Assembly: GCF_025766255.1 (NCBI RefSeq)
Contig: NW_026516708.1
Location: 1-64,000 of the forward strand
From: Zychaea mexicana
Lineage: Eukaryota > Mucoromycota > Mucoromycetes > Mucorales > Lichtheimiaceae
Direction of reading: 5' to 3'
Length of the DNA stretch: 64,000 nucleotides
Below, one piece after another: positions 47,548 to 59,234 of the stretch. Position 1 is the first letter of the stretch. The number at the start of each line of letters is the position of its first letter. A model generated the notes under the pieces. The model was not told the DNA's origin. It saw nothing but the letters and a program-made list of their open reading frames with translations, and ran no database searches. A program made the translations under genes and the position numbers.

Positions 47548-50500
47548 TGTGGTTGTTGACTAATGATTCAACCATGAAAAAAAATGAATGTCTTTTCTTT
47601 CATCATGACTCTTCCTTATCGAAACGTGATTGCAATATATATAAATGCGTGGATAGAGAGGAGGGGTAGGTAGCAGAGAACGAGAATATGTAGAGGGAAC
47701 AGACCGAATAAAAGAGACGGGTAGGTTTGACTTACCAAATATTCGCGGGGTACTCAGGATACGACCTTATTGGCTCGAGAAGACTTGTTCGAACAAACGA
47801 TATGGTTGGATGGATTTTAAGCTTCTTTGATTGGAAGAAAAAAAGTCTTTTATACCCTTCAGTTCTCTCCTTTTCCCTTTGCACCTGTGGCCGGAAAAAA
47901 AAATGTTTTTTCGGATTGGGCAACGCCTTCCTTGTGTAACCATAAACTGGAGCTGGGTGAATCATTTAGCCGAAAGAGAGAGAGAGCTTTGTTGCTCTCA
48001 CTTTCAATGCATATAGAGCAAAATCGGCCAATACACAGTAACTTTGCAGCAAAAACAAAATGGCAATGCACCCTATAACTATATATCATTAGAGAGATAT
48101 TTGATGCATGAGTTTACTAACAGCAGTACAATCAATTTAATAAGCGGATCAAAATAGAGCGTCTATAATGGTGTATTTTGACAATTCAGGCACCGTTTAT
48201 CAAGCACGAGTTAAAAGTATATATAAGAAAGATGTTCTATTGACCTTCTACACTAGCGCAGTGGGCAACTACACCAGCACACATATATCTGCGTTTCCGA
48301 GCTGTCTCTACAAATTCAGATGTTTCAAGAGCCTTGCCGATCATGTTATTGCCATTCAAAGTGTCTGAAGAGATCCTTGGAAGGCTCTGTTAGTCTTCAG
48401 ATTCATAAGGTACCTTCATCCCAGGTATTAAGCTGTATAAATAATTATAATAATGGGGCATCGCATGCCATAAAACTGATAATAATATCATTCAGGAAAT
48501 AATGAGCCTTATCCTATGAGTATAGTCAGCTTCCTTTACTAAGACTGCTTTATCATCATTGCTCTTTCTGTTCTATCAGGTCCAAAAAAGTATATGTTGA
48601 AAGTTCATGTATGATATGTCATGCTTTGATAGTAGAGCAAATGTTTGTTTAGTTTGAACAGTATAATATGAGAAAAAGTGAAGATGATTATAGATTCCAC
48701 ATGTACTAATGGCCCAAGATACTAATCCCCTTCTTTCCTGATGAGCAGAAACCGCTTTTGACCGAGTAGAAGGCTCTTGTCGGTGGATTGAATCCACAGA
48801 ATTATATCCAATAGTCAGCCCCAGAATGATAACTTTGTTTCGTTACATCGAAATAATGGTTTGCTGCATTGTCTTTGGGGTACCAGAGGTAGAACCGCAC
48901 CAGCAAAACAGCTTTATTTTTTCTTTTTTGGGTGTGAATCTGGTGTCCAACCAAACCATACTGGTTTGCTACCGCGAGTTCCATACAGCTATACAGAAAT
49001 AGCAAGCACAGTGTGTACCCGACGATATCGCATCTCCAGATAAAGGTGATATGTCGCCTGATGCTCAGGTACGAGGTTACCCTCCTATGACTGACTTGTT
49101 GCTAGCTATACCTGTGCAAATTATAATCATCAACCTTTTCTTGACGTTGACATCACATCATTCTTCCGATCAAACATATTGGAAAGGCTTGCAAAGCATA
49201 TTAATGGATGCGTTTTTTATCCCCCCCAAAAGAGCATAGAACTGGACTATCGCGTTCTTCCAAAGGTTGCCCTTGCTTAATGGCATTATTCTTGATGGTA
49301 ACCGGGGAAAGGTTCGCAAGTGCAAATACGCAGTCGTGCTCTTCACTGCGTGTGTGTAAATATGTGCTTGATTGAGGGCCTCACAAGCAATCCATTGCAT
49401 TGCTCGCAATGGGTACCATACGTCAGCCAGATCACAACAATTATGTTGCGTAAAGTACCAAGTATGTTCATCGCTAGCAACAAGACACCAATTTCTGAGA
49501 CAGAAGTGTTTCTTTATGTTTAATCCATCCCGATTCGCCAAAACCAGTGAACAGGCGCCGAAATCGAACTGCTTTCCTTAAACAGCGACCGTGGTTTATC
49601 TTATATGCATCTAGTGTATTTCGCGAACGTTTTTTCTTGGGATCGTGTTGACTGATGCACTTTTGGTCATATCAATTGTATTTGATTACAAAATTCTTGC
49701 ACACATGCTGAATGATACTTCAAATGGGATGTATTTAACCTTGTGGCGAATATACCTTTGTACCCCAAACTTTTTGCGTACTGTCTTGGCTGGAACGATA
49801 TCTCTGTGCTTGCCTAGATCGACGCGCTTTTCAAATTAAGCTGTTTCGTTTATGTTCATACTTTCTATTTGGTTCCAAGAATATGATAATGTACAGTATA
49901 TATCCTTCGGTCAGTGTAAGAAAAGACCGCACTTCATATACACGACAATAGGTGTTAGTACAGTATACAAAGCCGAGAAGTACAAGCCAAGTCGAGAACT
50001 ATAACTATAAAGCGACATTATGCAACCAGCGACAACTGTTGAAAAGCACTGGATAGCGGATATATGCGTCATTAGCTATCGCAAGCATTATAACTTTCTC
50101 TTTTTTTAATCGGTGCATATATTTAACAATCCCAGTTTCTGAAAGAGACATAGACGGTATACTGAGATGGATACACTTGATACATGTATGGTTGTATCAT
50201 GTGTTCTTTAACGCTCCTTCTTCTTTTAGGGCACCAGCCCCAACTAAGTTACGCAACCTCATCCGGCAGAATGGGTGTTTTGAGATCTGGTTTATGCTAT
50301 CAGAGGTTGAAGGGACATATGACAGGATCAAAGTGCTATATATCTTTCACGCAAATTTATTAAGTCAAGGAATTGATGATTATTTTAGCAATTAGTGGCA
50401 AGCATATATTATGCTCTCTCATTTGTGCATAGCACGCTATTATCACTGTAAGGAACGCTGTAATGTGAGCATCAAATGAAAGAAGCCTCACATGCTTTGA

Positions 50501-51100
50501 TTCAGCCAACTTATGGACGCCCTATCTATTACATTATTCACACTTTATAATAATGCAAGTATTTTATCCGATGGTTTTTCTCTACATAGCCACTCCGATC
50601 GACCAGCCATCATGATTTTATCATATTGACAGGACAAGCAAGAGGAGCACCGTGAAGCAAAGAGTCAAGTGATTTGGATCAGATGATGCAGCGCCATAGC
50701 AAGTTGCATAAATGTTTGCTTTTAGAAGAAAAGTCTCAAATAGACGTTTCATAGATCCGATCAAGCGCGGTATGTTATGTACAAGTACAGTGCCGGTGGG
50801 CTGATCTGTATCCTTCCACTCAAAGAGCGGGGTTATAGGGACGGCGATTGAGACCGACCTGGCAAGCCATTTGAATATGTACCCCGAAAAGATCTCGTTT
50901 TCCATTGGGGTGGTAACACCCTGCGAGCTTGTGCGCCGTCGTTTCTATATTTTTCTGTTGGTTGTCCTGGAATCAAAAAAAAAAAAACTCCTCCGCTGTT
51001 CCTTCCCCTTTATTTTCTCTTTTTCCACACTTCTTTTTTTCCCTTTGTCATCTAGCACCACCATCACCAGTAACAGCAGCAACAACGACAACAGACTATC
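47548..51100. other. Gene-poor block, 3.5 kb
   Basis: The left end is the HAP2 upstream region and the right end (50990-51060) the pyrimidine-rich ERG3 leader. Between them, minus-strand frames at 49840-49695, 49541-49170 and 49005-48802 have protein-like composition but carry stops and no named motif; they may be decayed coding DNA. TACAGTA words are at 49892 and 49959. No RNA gene was recognised. Confidence 0.5.
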
Positions 51101-52476
51101 ATGGACGTTGCATTAGAGCTTGCTGACGAGTATTTATTTGACAGCATATACGCAAAACTAGTACCAGCACACACTTCAGTCAATGGCACTGCCCTTGATG
51201 ATCTTGTCGCCACTTCAGCATGGGCGCGCGATTATGACTTGCGCATCTGCCTGACTATCATGTGTCTGGTCACCGTTGGCGGTTGGTTCTTTTACCTCTC
51301 GGCAGCAACCTTTTCGTACTTTGTTCTCTTTGACCACGAATACATGAACCACCCCAAGTTTTTAAAGAACCAAGTTCGCCTCGAAATCGACTGTGCTGTC
51401 AAGGCTGTTCCCGGTTTTGCTTGTACGTTGTAGTTGCTTAATACTATGCCCTCAAAAAAAACCATTAGCTGTTGACTGCTTACCTGTTTTCTTGTTCTTC
51501 ACGATAGCTCTTACCGTACCTTGGTTCTGGGGTGAAGTAAAGGGCTACTCTCTGCTGTACGAAGGCTTGCCTACTTCTGTTCTTGGTTGGGCCTACATGG
51601 TCGCAACCGTTCCGTTGTTCCTGCTCTTCACTGACTGTGGTATCTACTGGATTCACCGCTATTTGCACCATCCCCTTCTCTACAAGCGTTTGCACAAGGT
51701 AAACAACGTTTGTCTTTTGTCATTTTATAGATATATGCAAAAGCTTACTCACTAATTCTCTTTGCTATATGTCGGTCTGCTGATAATTATTGTTGTGGGA
51801 TACTATATAGCCTCACCACAAGTGGATTGGTATGGGATTGACAAAAACGGGGCTCGTGGAAAATATACACAGACAGCAATACTAACGTAACACCCTTCTT
51901 CCATTTACTATGCTAATATTTTAGTCCCTACACCGTTCGCATCGCACGCTTTCCACCCATTGGACGGCTATGCTCAATCCGTGCCCTATCACCTGTTTGT
52001 GTACCTCTTCCCCATGCAAAAGTGGTTGTATATCGGCATGTTCATTTTCGTCAACATCTGGACAGTCATGATTCACGATGGTAAGATCCTTCTTTGGTTT
52101 AGAAATGAACTTTCTTGGCTGGAAAATGGAAGGAGATGAGAAGAGAGACGGGATGTCAGAGAGAGGACATTGGTGATAATTTCACTACTATTATTGATAT
52201 TAAAACGGTTTTCTTCTTTTTTATGTAGGAAACTTTGTCTCGCGTTCAACAATTATTAACACGAGCGCTCATCACGCCGTCCATCATTTGTACTTTAACT
52301 TCAACTACGGTCAGTATTTCACATTCTGGGACCGTCTGGGTGGATCTCATCGCGAACCTACCGAAGAACAATACAACGACGAGCTCCGAAACAGCAAGAA
52401 AACATGGGCCCAACAGGCTCAAGATGCCGAGAGCATCGAAGGCGAAGTTCTTGGAAACAAGAAAAAGATCAACTAA
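51101..52476 (+). CDS. ERG3: Sterol C-5 desaturase (Delta7-sterol 5(6)-desaturase)
   Basis: There are five exons: 51101-51422, 51508-51698, 51811-51829, 51925-52080 and 52229-52476. All phases close, giving 311 aa, in the usual size range. Erg3 is an ER di-iron membrane enzyme that introduces the C5-C6 double bond of ergosterol. All three histidine boxes of the fatty-acid hydroxylase superfamily are visible: HRYLHH (exon 2), HKPHHK (spanning the exon 2/3 junction) and HHAVHH (exon 5). The [20 protein letters not shown] block and the [12 protein letters not shown] block are typical of Erg3. Membrane segments are [18 protein letters not shown], a second around LTVPWFW and others. Exon 3 is only 19 nt and holds part of the second His box. 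A T/C-rich leader precedes the ATG. The C-terminus is charged, without an obvious KKXX retention signal at the exact end. Confidence 0.95.
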
Positions 52477-54626
52477 TAACGAGATTATTCTCTCTCTTAT
52501 CTATTTCTTCTTCCTCCCCTTATTATTAATCATCCTCTAACGCACTTCTTCATTTCCTACCCCACAAACAATCCATTTCGTTATACTAATCCCTCTTTTG
52601 TAATTTTGGTACATTTATTTTGGCTTATTTGTTCTCTCTCCTCCCTCTCTCTCTCTTATCACTTCCACTCCTCTTGTTACATTTTTAATCTACACTCTTA
52701 TTCCCTTTCTTAATTTATTCTACACACTTGACTTTATGACAAAATATAAGAGATGTCAAAGTAACATTATGGTGGATGACGGAATATTTAAGCCGATCAG
52801 ATAAAGTACAATGAGGCATATCTGATATCACTACACCGATCCCCCTCGTTGGCCCCCTTCCGTCTTTGCATATGGAGTACATACTAAGAAGGTGAGCTCC
52901 GATTCACATGTGTTAAGTGTGCACAAAGTTCCGCATAATGAGTACACCCATTACATAGAAACAGTATGTGTGGAACCTCAAATGGTCTATAATCCGGGGC
53001 CCGTTTCATCCGCCAGAAACCATAGTTCTTCCGACGAGTGGGTTCTTATTTACCACTAGCCTACTCAAGACAGTTCTGTTTATTGAAAAGTCGGCCTGTC
53101 CCGCCAATTATATTCAGCACGTCAACTACATAGCAGTAAGTGAACTATCAGTTAGTGCTCCATACCTTCTCTAGCAGCCACTCATGAGGATGGAATAGCA
53201 GTTTAAGCATGCCAAAATCTCAAGCTAGTGCTATCACCACCATCATCATACATATAAAGAAATAATGAGCTTCTGCATGTATATGTTATTTAGGCCGCAT
53301 TCTTCCTTTTTGTTCCTTTACATTTCGATTGGCGACTTTGAGGCACTTTTCTTGCTAATTTATGCAACCAGACGGGAAATTTAACTTTCTATTGATGGTA
53401 CTGATGAGTTCTTCTAGCGTATATTGACAAACATTGACTAATAATACAGTAAGCTTATAGTTGATGTTCTATGATGACTTCAAGTCGAAGGGATCAAAGG
53501 GTCCTGGTAACATCACTAATAGATTGTCCAAAACGCAACTGACGCCAGCAACGACGTTGAATACTACCGTACTATATGTATATTCAGCCAGTGCATAGAT
53601 GCAGCGCCTTTTAAAGGTAACGTACTTTGACAGATGCTGAGCAGGGCCATACATGGCACATACCTCTGTTCTAGCTGCCCACGACTGTAACACAATGATA
53701 CCAACTTTTTGATGTTCCTCTACCTCATCATATCCCCAATGAACTGGCTGTATAGCCAAGTAAGCTTGTTTATTTATAATCAACATATCACTGTCATGAG
53801 ACACGTTAGATCATGTGTTCCTTTGGTTAATGTTCCTGTTACTGCCAATGCAACCATTGCCCAGCTCCAATTCCATTGCCAATGCCAGTTGTGCCCAACT
53901 CCGACGCTCGTTGCAGAAAGTAGCAGGCGCAGTGCGCGTCACCAAGTTCAAGTTAGCAGACGATCACCAAACCACGAAGAGTTGTTGTAGCATTAAGCGT
54001 TTGGATGTTTTGTTGACTGTCAAATGTATATATATCTTTCAGAGCTCGTATTCTCGTCCACATTAGCTTTGACCAAATCCGAAGTACGTCAAACCGAAAC
54101 CCAAAGGTCCAGTGCTTACATTGTTGCAATGTCTTCTATATAAAAAACGGTCACCATCCAAAGGGCTGACTCAAGCTCTTCATATTGTACGTCAAGCATG
54201 GAAGAAGCAACTCGCCCACAGTTGGCCGTTGAGGTGACGGCCGAGCTGAGAGCGATCCTGTCATCCTAAAATGTACGTTTGCGTGTGAAATAAAAGGGTG
54301 CGTTGCTGCAAGGGATAAAAGCATGACTTTCGTTGATATGTTCTCGACACAATGGCGCCTGTGGCTCGTGGCCATGTTGCCTATGCCTGCGCCCGCATCG
54401 GCTGCTCTAAAGATCACAGTTACTTTTCTTGATGTACCTTTAAGAATCAAACTTGTATGCACGCTTTTAATATTCGTTTTCTGGGCTTACTAGCAATCGG
54501 CTCCGGTTCAAATTCAAGTATGCACTCACTTAGCAATAACAATGTACCACTAGTAGACATTCGGCGACTCTAGGACTCAAATTAAATAAATTGTTCTTTT
54601 TATTTTGTAAAGTATATTATTAATTG
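52477..54626. other. Intergenic region, 2.1 kb
   Basis: This holds the 3' flanks of ERG3 (+) and the DEUBAD-like gene (-). Open frames such as 53804-53469 minus (111 codons) and 54462-54151 minus (103 codons) have no recognisable motif. There is a TACAGTA word at 53445. A tRNA-like B-box string near 54506 does not fold into a tRNA and was not called. Confidence 0.5.
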
Positions 54627-55450
54627 CTACTGCACTACTTTGGGTGGTCTTCCGCGTTTCTTTGTTGGTGGCTGTTGCAGCTTTTGGCTCTTTTTTAATC
54701 GTTCTCCCCAGTATCGTTCATATTGGTCGTCCTAAAAGTGTTTTGGTTTCGTTGTTATTCTTATAAACCATCACAAACAATTCAATCCAAAGAAAACCAT
54801 CCCTCCTCTGCACTCAAGTGTTTCGCTATTGTTACCTTGTATCCGTCCTCGACTTCCTCCTCAAACTTTCTCTTGTTTTTTGCAGAATTGTTTAGCTTCC
54901 GTTTGCCTCTTCCTGGTTTCACATCTTGTGGTGCTGTCGCTGCTTCTGTTATCGACGATTCAATTGCACACTGTTGTTGCACTTCTTCTTCGTCTTCTGA
55001 TTGATAATAGCCTTCGCTCAGCAAAACCAAGAAATCTTCCATGGCTACTTTGAAGTCTTGGTTGTCAAACACTTGAGGCGAAATATAAGGCGCGCTCCAA
55101 GGATCTTGTTTTAGACGATTGACGTGGTCGATCGATTCAGGTCGCACGACTTCTAACTTATCGTCAGGTCCGTCGTCTGGTTTGGCGCGTATGAAAATAA
55201 GATCAGCTGGTGGCAGCAAGTCAATGAGCGATTCAACAGCATCCAAGGGAAGTTTATCAAAGATCTCTGCTTGTAGCGCTTTCTAATGTCCATAAGGAGA
55301 AATGAGAAAGAGTTTAAAGAAAAGATCCAAGGTTATGAGATCAATCGTTTGATTTCAGGAGTGGACAGAACATAAAAGTAAATGTACCTTCATGTCCGCT
55401 TGAACCAAGGGGCTGTTAGGATCTTCCAGTAAACGTTTTAATGAGCTCAT
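54627..55450 (-). CDS. Small DEUBAD/ASX-homology-like protein with C-terminal AT-hook
   Basis: There are three exons, 55450-55388, 55282-54836 and 54731-54627, all phase 0, giving 204 aa. Residues about 5-115 resemble the DEUBAD (ASX homology) fold. A helix precedes EIFDKLPLDAVESLIDLLP, the Leu-rich LLxLLP signature. Further on come DNQDFKVAMEDFLVLLSEGYY and an acidic segment. This arrangement (LLPxxD, then a hydrophobic N-F-xxA-xxxF-xxxL helix) is that of ASXL, NFRKB/INO80G and Rpn13 domains, which bind UCH-type deubiquitinases. The C-terminus is basic with TKKRGRPPKVVQ, an AT-hook-like GRP core, suggesting DNA contact. The domain assignment is by pattern and not certain. If correct, a chromatin role with a BAP1/UCH37-type deubiquitinase is the likely inference. 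The last exon is supported by the phase and by the AT-hook. Confidence 0.7.
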
Positions 55451-55670
55451 TTTCTTATGTGCTTTGTTTAGATATGTGGTGGTATTGTCGTTAGAGGAGT
55501 GAAATAAGGACGCGATCAAAGCACAAAGCGGCGAATACCGAATTTAACTGTCATGACGGCCGAACGCTTTCTCCTTTTGAAGTCATATGTTTGGACAATG
55601 AAAAAAATGTATTTTCTTTATTATTGATGTAAACATTATACAGTTGCATATATCACGCAGCGGATACTTT

Positions 55671-56555
55671 TTACGGCCAAGTTGCCTTGAAGCTAGGGCG
55701 AGCACTGACGCGTTCATAGTAAGCCTTGACTGTAGGTCTTCCTTGGAAGTTCTCCTCGCCACGTACCAAGTTTTGACGATACAGCCAAGCAGTCAAATGG
55801 ACATCAGCGAGCGAATAGTCACCAAAAATAAAATCACCCTTGCTCTGCTTCAACAGCTCCTCGGTCTTGTCCAAGAAGCGCACAGCCTTGCTCCACATTT
55901 GCGCGTTGGTTTCAAACATGGGCTTAGCATCTGCCTTGCCTTGGTACTGCGCAATCATTCCGTTTGTTGATTGGAGGAAGCTGTCATACAACTGCTTGTG
56001 TTCCGGCGCCTGCTTGCTGTATGTTTCGAACCCTTGCACACGCCCTTGCAAAAATGGAACAATCATGTCCTTCTTCTTGGCCAATTCGGATTCATCCCGC
56101 GAGGTAAAGAACAATGGGTTGCCAACATCTGCGTTGTCGTGCATATCCTTGACATATGAATCGATGGAACTGGCGTTCTGCGAAGTGTACAGTTGAGGCT
56201 CGCCGCTCATCTTGTCTAGCTGCTTGCAGACTTCGATCGAGTCGTCTTCAATCGACTTGCTGCCTCTTTCATCAGTAAACTCCAACGCAGGAACGGTGTG
56301 GTTTGGATTGACCCTAATGTATTGAGTTAATATACAATCAAGTGGTTTTTGTTTCTTTGTTTTAATCTCGCTGTCTCCGCAGTACTGCGCATGTACGTAC
56401 TTTAAGTAATCTGGAGCAAAATTTTCCGCCTTGGACAGATCCACGGTAACGTATTCGACACCCTGGATATTCTTTTCAGCAATCAAGAGTCGAGGTATTG
56501 ATGCATAGAGCGAAGGAGGAAAAGTATACAATTTGATCTTGTTGTTATGGGACAT
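55671..56555 (-). CDS. Glutathione S-transferase-like protein
   Basis: There are two exons, 56555-56401 and 56313-55671, giving 265 aa. The N-terminal thioredoxin-like part (residues 1 to about 90) reads KLYTFPPSLYASIPRLLIAE, a linker, then the cis-Pro motif NHTVPALEF and an acidic IEDDSIEV in place of the usual glutathione-binding ES. The C-terminal all-helical domain ends with GDFIFGDYSLADVHLTAWLY, the GST N-capping box and hydrophobic staple. It probably conjugates or reduces electrophiles with glutathione. The subclass cannot be fixed; it resembles the fungal Ure2/Gtt-like group only generally. The 87-nt intron has no stop, so retention would insert 29 residues. An in-frame ATG at 56603 exists, but the codons before 56555 look like leader. 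The gene is 220 bases from the DEUBAD-like gene's start and on the same strand. Confidence 0.85.
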   Translation of the reverse strand: MSHNNKIKLYTFPPSLYASIPRLLIAEKNIQGVEYVTVDLSKAENFAPDYLKYVHAQYCGDSEIKTKKQKPLDCILTQYIRVNPNHTVPALEFTDERGSKSIEDDSIEVCKQLDKMSGEPQLYTSQNASSIDSYVKDMHDNADVGNPLFFTSRDESELAKKKDMIVPFLQGRVQGFETYSKQAPEHKQLYDSFLQSTNGMIAQYQGKADAKPMFETNAQMWSKAVRFLDKTEELLKQSKGDFIFGDYSLADVHLTAWLYRQNLVRGEENFQGRPTVKAYYERVSARPSFKATWP

Positions 56556-59234
56556 GGTGATGATAAACAAATGGTTATGCAAAAGAGAAAGTGCTTCATT
56601 CAATATCCAGGGTGTCTTAAATAACGGACCAAAAGTGCGTCAAACATGCCTATAAATGGATAATTCCGGGGTATTGAACAAAAAAAAACCTGAGCCCCAC
56701 TTTCGCGCGAACTACATATCAATAATACTTGTTATAATACTAGATGACAAACTACTATAGTATTCTTTATCAATCATGCATGGATGAAAACATGTGTTGA
56801 TGACATAATATACTTTCCTGCATATCAATTAATATTGCTGACGCGTAATTACCGCATAGACTTCCGCGCTGATTTAATTTTTTCACCTAGGCCAAACATT
56901 AGTACACAACGGCCCATATTACATTGAAAATTTTATTATAAGTACTGCATTGATTGCACGACTACTTATGTAGTCATTTGCTACGTAGAGTAGCTCAGAA
57001 GCTACCGATGTACCGGCTTATTGCGTAAAATACAGTGTGGGACTTATTTCTTTGACGACTAAGGGATTTTACATCCACCCACTCATCCAATCGTTCTTTT
57101 CGGTAGCTATGTGTGAGTAATTGCCGCACGGATAAAAGATGTATGCCCTTCATATATAGTATACTGCATACTGTACTGAGAGCATCAACAGGTTCTGGCT
57201 TTCCTATACAGTTATTATGTTAGAGTCTCAAGGCCAAGCTTTCACTTTTGACTTATTAAGCATTCTTGTATATGTATAATTCTTTTGATGGTGATTGAAC
57301 GCTTTCCTGAGGTTTCTTATCAGTACTGACAAGTTTGACGAACATTTGAAGTTTATATACCATTATAAACAACGTAGCTTTATCAGATTCTCACAGAGGA
57401 GATTCTGTATTTTATCGTCTTGCAATGTTTTGATTACCAAACTTGAGCGCAAGAAAATAAGTGTTCCCACGCCTCAAGGCATGGTCATTACTGTACTTCA
57501 GAAGGCTTCTTTTATCAGTACCATATTGATATCAAGAACGATACCTTTGGGGCACAAAAGCTTGCTAGGATCAGGCATTGACTTGAACGGTAAATCTGGC
57601 CACTTTCGGTAATCCCTTTAAAGTGATATTTTGAGCGCTAATTACACTGAATCTGTCAAGCTAATAAGCTGTGATATGATACCCATACAAGCGATATATA
57701 TACCGCACCTTTTTATTCTTCTTCTTATAAAGTTCCAAGATGTGCATACATTATGCTTGAAATTCATCATGAACGATCGCAACTCGAGTACCAAACTATC
57801 TACAAGGCTGTTTTTAAAAATCTCTTTTCACTACGATACATACAGTAGTCGATCATCAAAGTATTGCCCATCGACAGCATTTTACGCTAACATCAGCAGA
57901 CCTACCAGTATATCTTACCTGTATATGAACACTCTTTAGCAATGAACAAGGAAACTAGTTAAATCAATATCTCAGCTGCTGTGTGTCCGTATTGTGCACA
58001 CATGTCACTACAACAACATTCCTGTTAGCGTAGCACAAGCGGGTCTCTGCTTTGATGAGCTATTTGAATATGTGAGGTTCCCATGATGACAATGACGCAA
58101 TATTTTTATATAAATTGTCAAAAACGTAAATTAGGATGGCGAGTAAATAATCGCACGGGCAAATTTCTACGGGTTCCCCACTTAATAATACCCTCTATGT
58201 TAATAGGGTTGGATTTCGTCCTACCCAGTGACCACACGACGCATAATCCTTCCGAGAAACGGTTGATAACTTCCCTCTGGATACAGTTTTCCGTTCTCAA
58301 GCAAGTATATCACAAAAACGGAATCGTAATCTCATACATGTGATACGCAATACAAATGTGCGCCGGATATTCTTCTTGTTATGCATCGCGCCACACAGGC
58401 AAATATAATACTGTAACAGACGACGTTTCTTCTCGAATCTAGGAAGAGCTGTTGCTGAAAATGCTGATATACCGGAGAGGGACCATGAACGTGAGTAAGC
58501 TCTTCCTATCACTTATTCAAGAAGGCAAACGTCCTTGTGTGAGTGCGTGTAAATGCCTAATTAACAAAAACAAGGTAAATGAGAATCCCGTTTTCTCACT
58601 CGTCTGCCTTGTACACAAGCGAGGTCTAATTCAGTCGACCCAGGATATGCCCGCCGTTGTGCTACATTGATCTTGGTGAAACAATCCTATCTGTCTGTCA
58701 AGTGAGCTTGCTGCTGAGTTTTTTTTCCCTCTTCCATTCCGCGCCGCCGAGACGAACCACTTGTGAATTCAACCTTTTTTTTCCGTTGTTGGACAACATA
58801 ACACACGTATAATGCATGGGCCACCTTTTTGTTTTCACTCCTTCCTTTGCCGCCCCTTACATATGCTTTGCATTAGAGACATCGTATGTCTCTTTAAGCA
58901 GGGAAAGGTCTGAGCGCGTGCATCGCTCGAATTACGACGCGCCAAAAGAGATGAAAGAGCGCGATGGAAAAGAAACACAGCAGTCAAAAGGGGGGGTAGG
59001 TGGAACAGTCCCCCACCACCCCCGAAAGGGCATCAGATAAAAAAGAAAACGGTCGTGGGATCAGATAACGCCCTTTACAAACGTTACAGGGTTGTATACT
59101 CAAACCTGGTTTCCCTCTCTTTCTCTCTCGCGCTCTCTCTTCTCTCTCTCTCTACACTATCGCGAAAACTCCCTCCTCCCTCTCTCTACCTTCACTCTTA
59201 CTCACTCGTTAACAATCACGGCCAAACCTCTGTA
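56556..59234. other. Intergenic region, 2.7 kb
   Basis: This is the divergent upstream region for the GST-like gene (-) and MMS19 (+). Frames such as 57295-57612 (+) and 57631-57939 (+) have no motif. TACAGTA/TACTGTA words lie at 57169, 57489, 57841 and 58409. A CT-rich tract at 59105-59175 is the probable MMS19 leader. Confidence 0.5.

Noticed and set aside
54490..54540. tRNA-like B-box string GGTTCAAATTC
   Set aside because: No matching acceptor stem, D-arm or anticodon arm could be formed around it.
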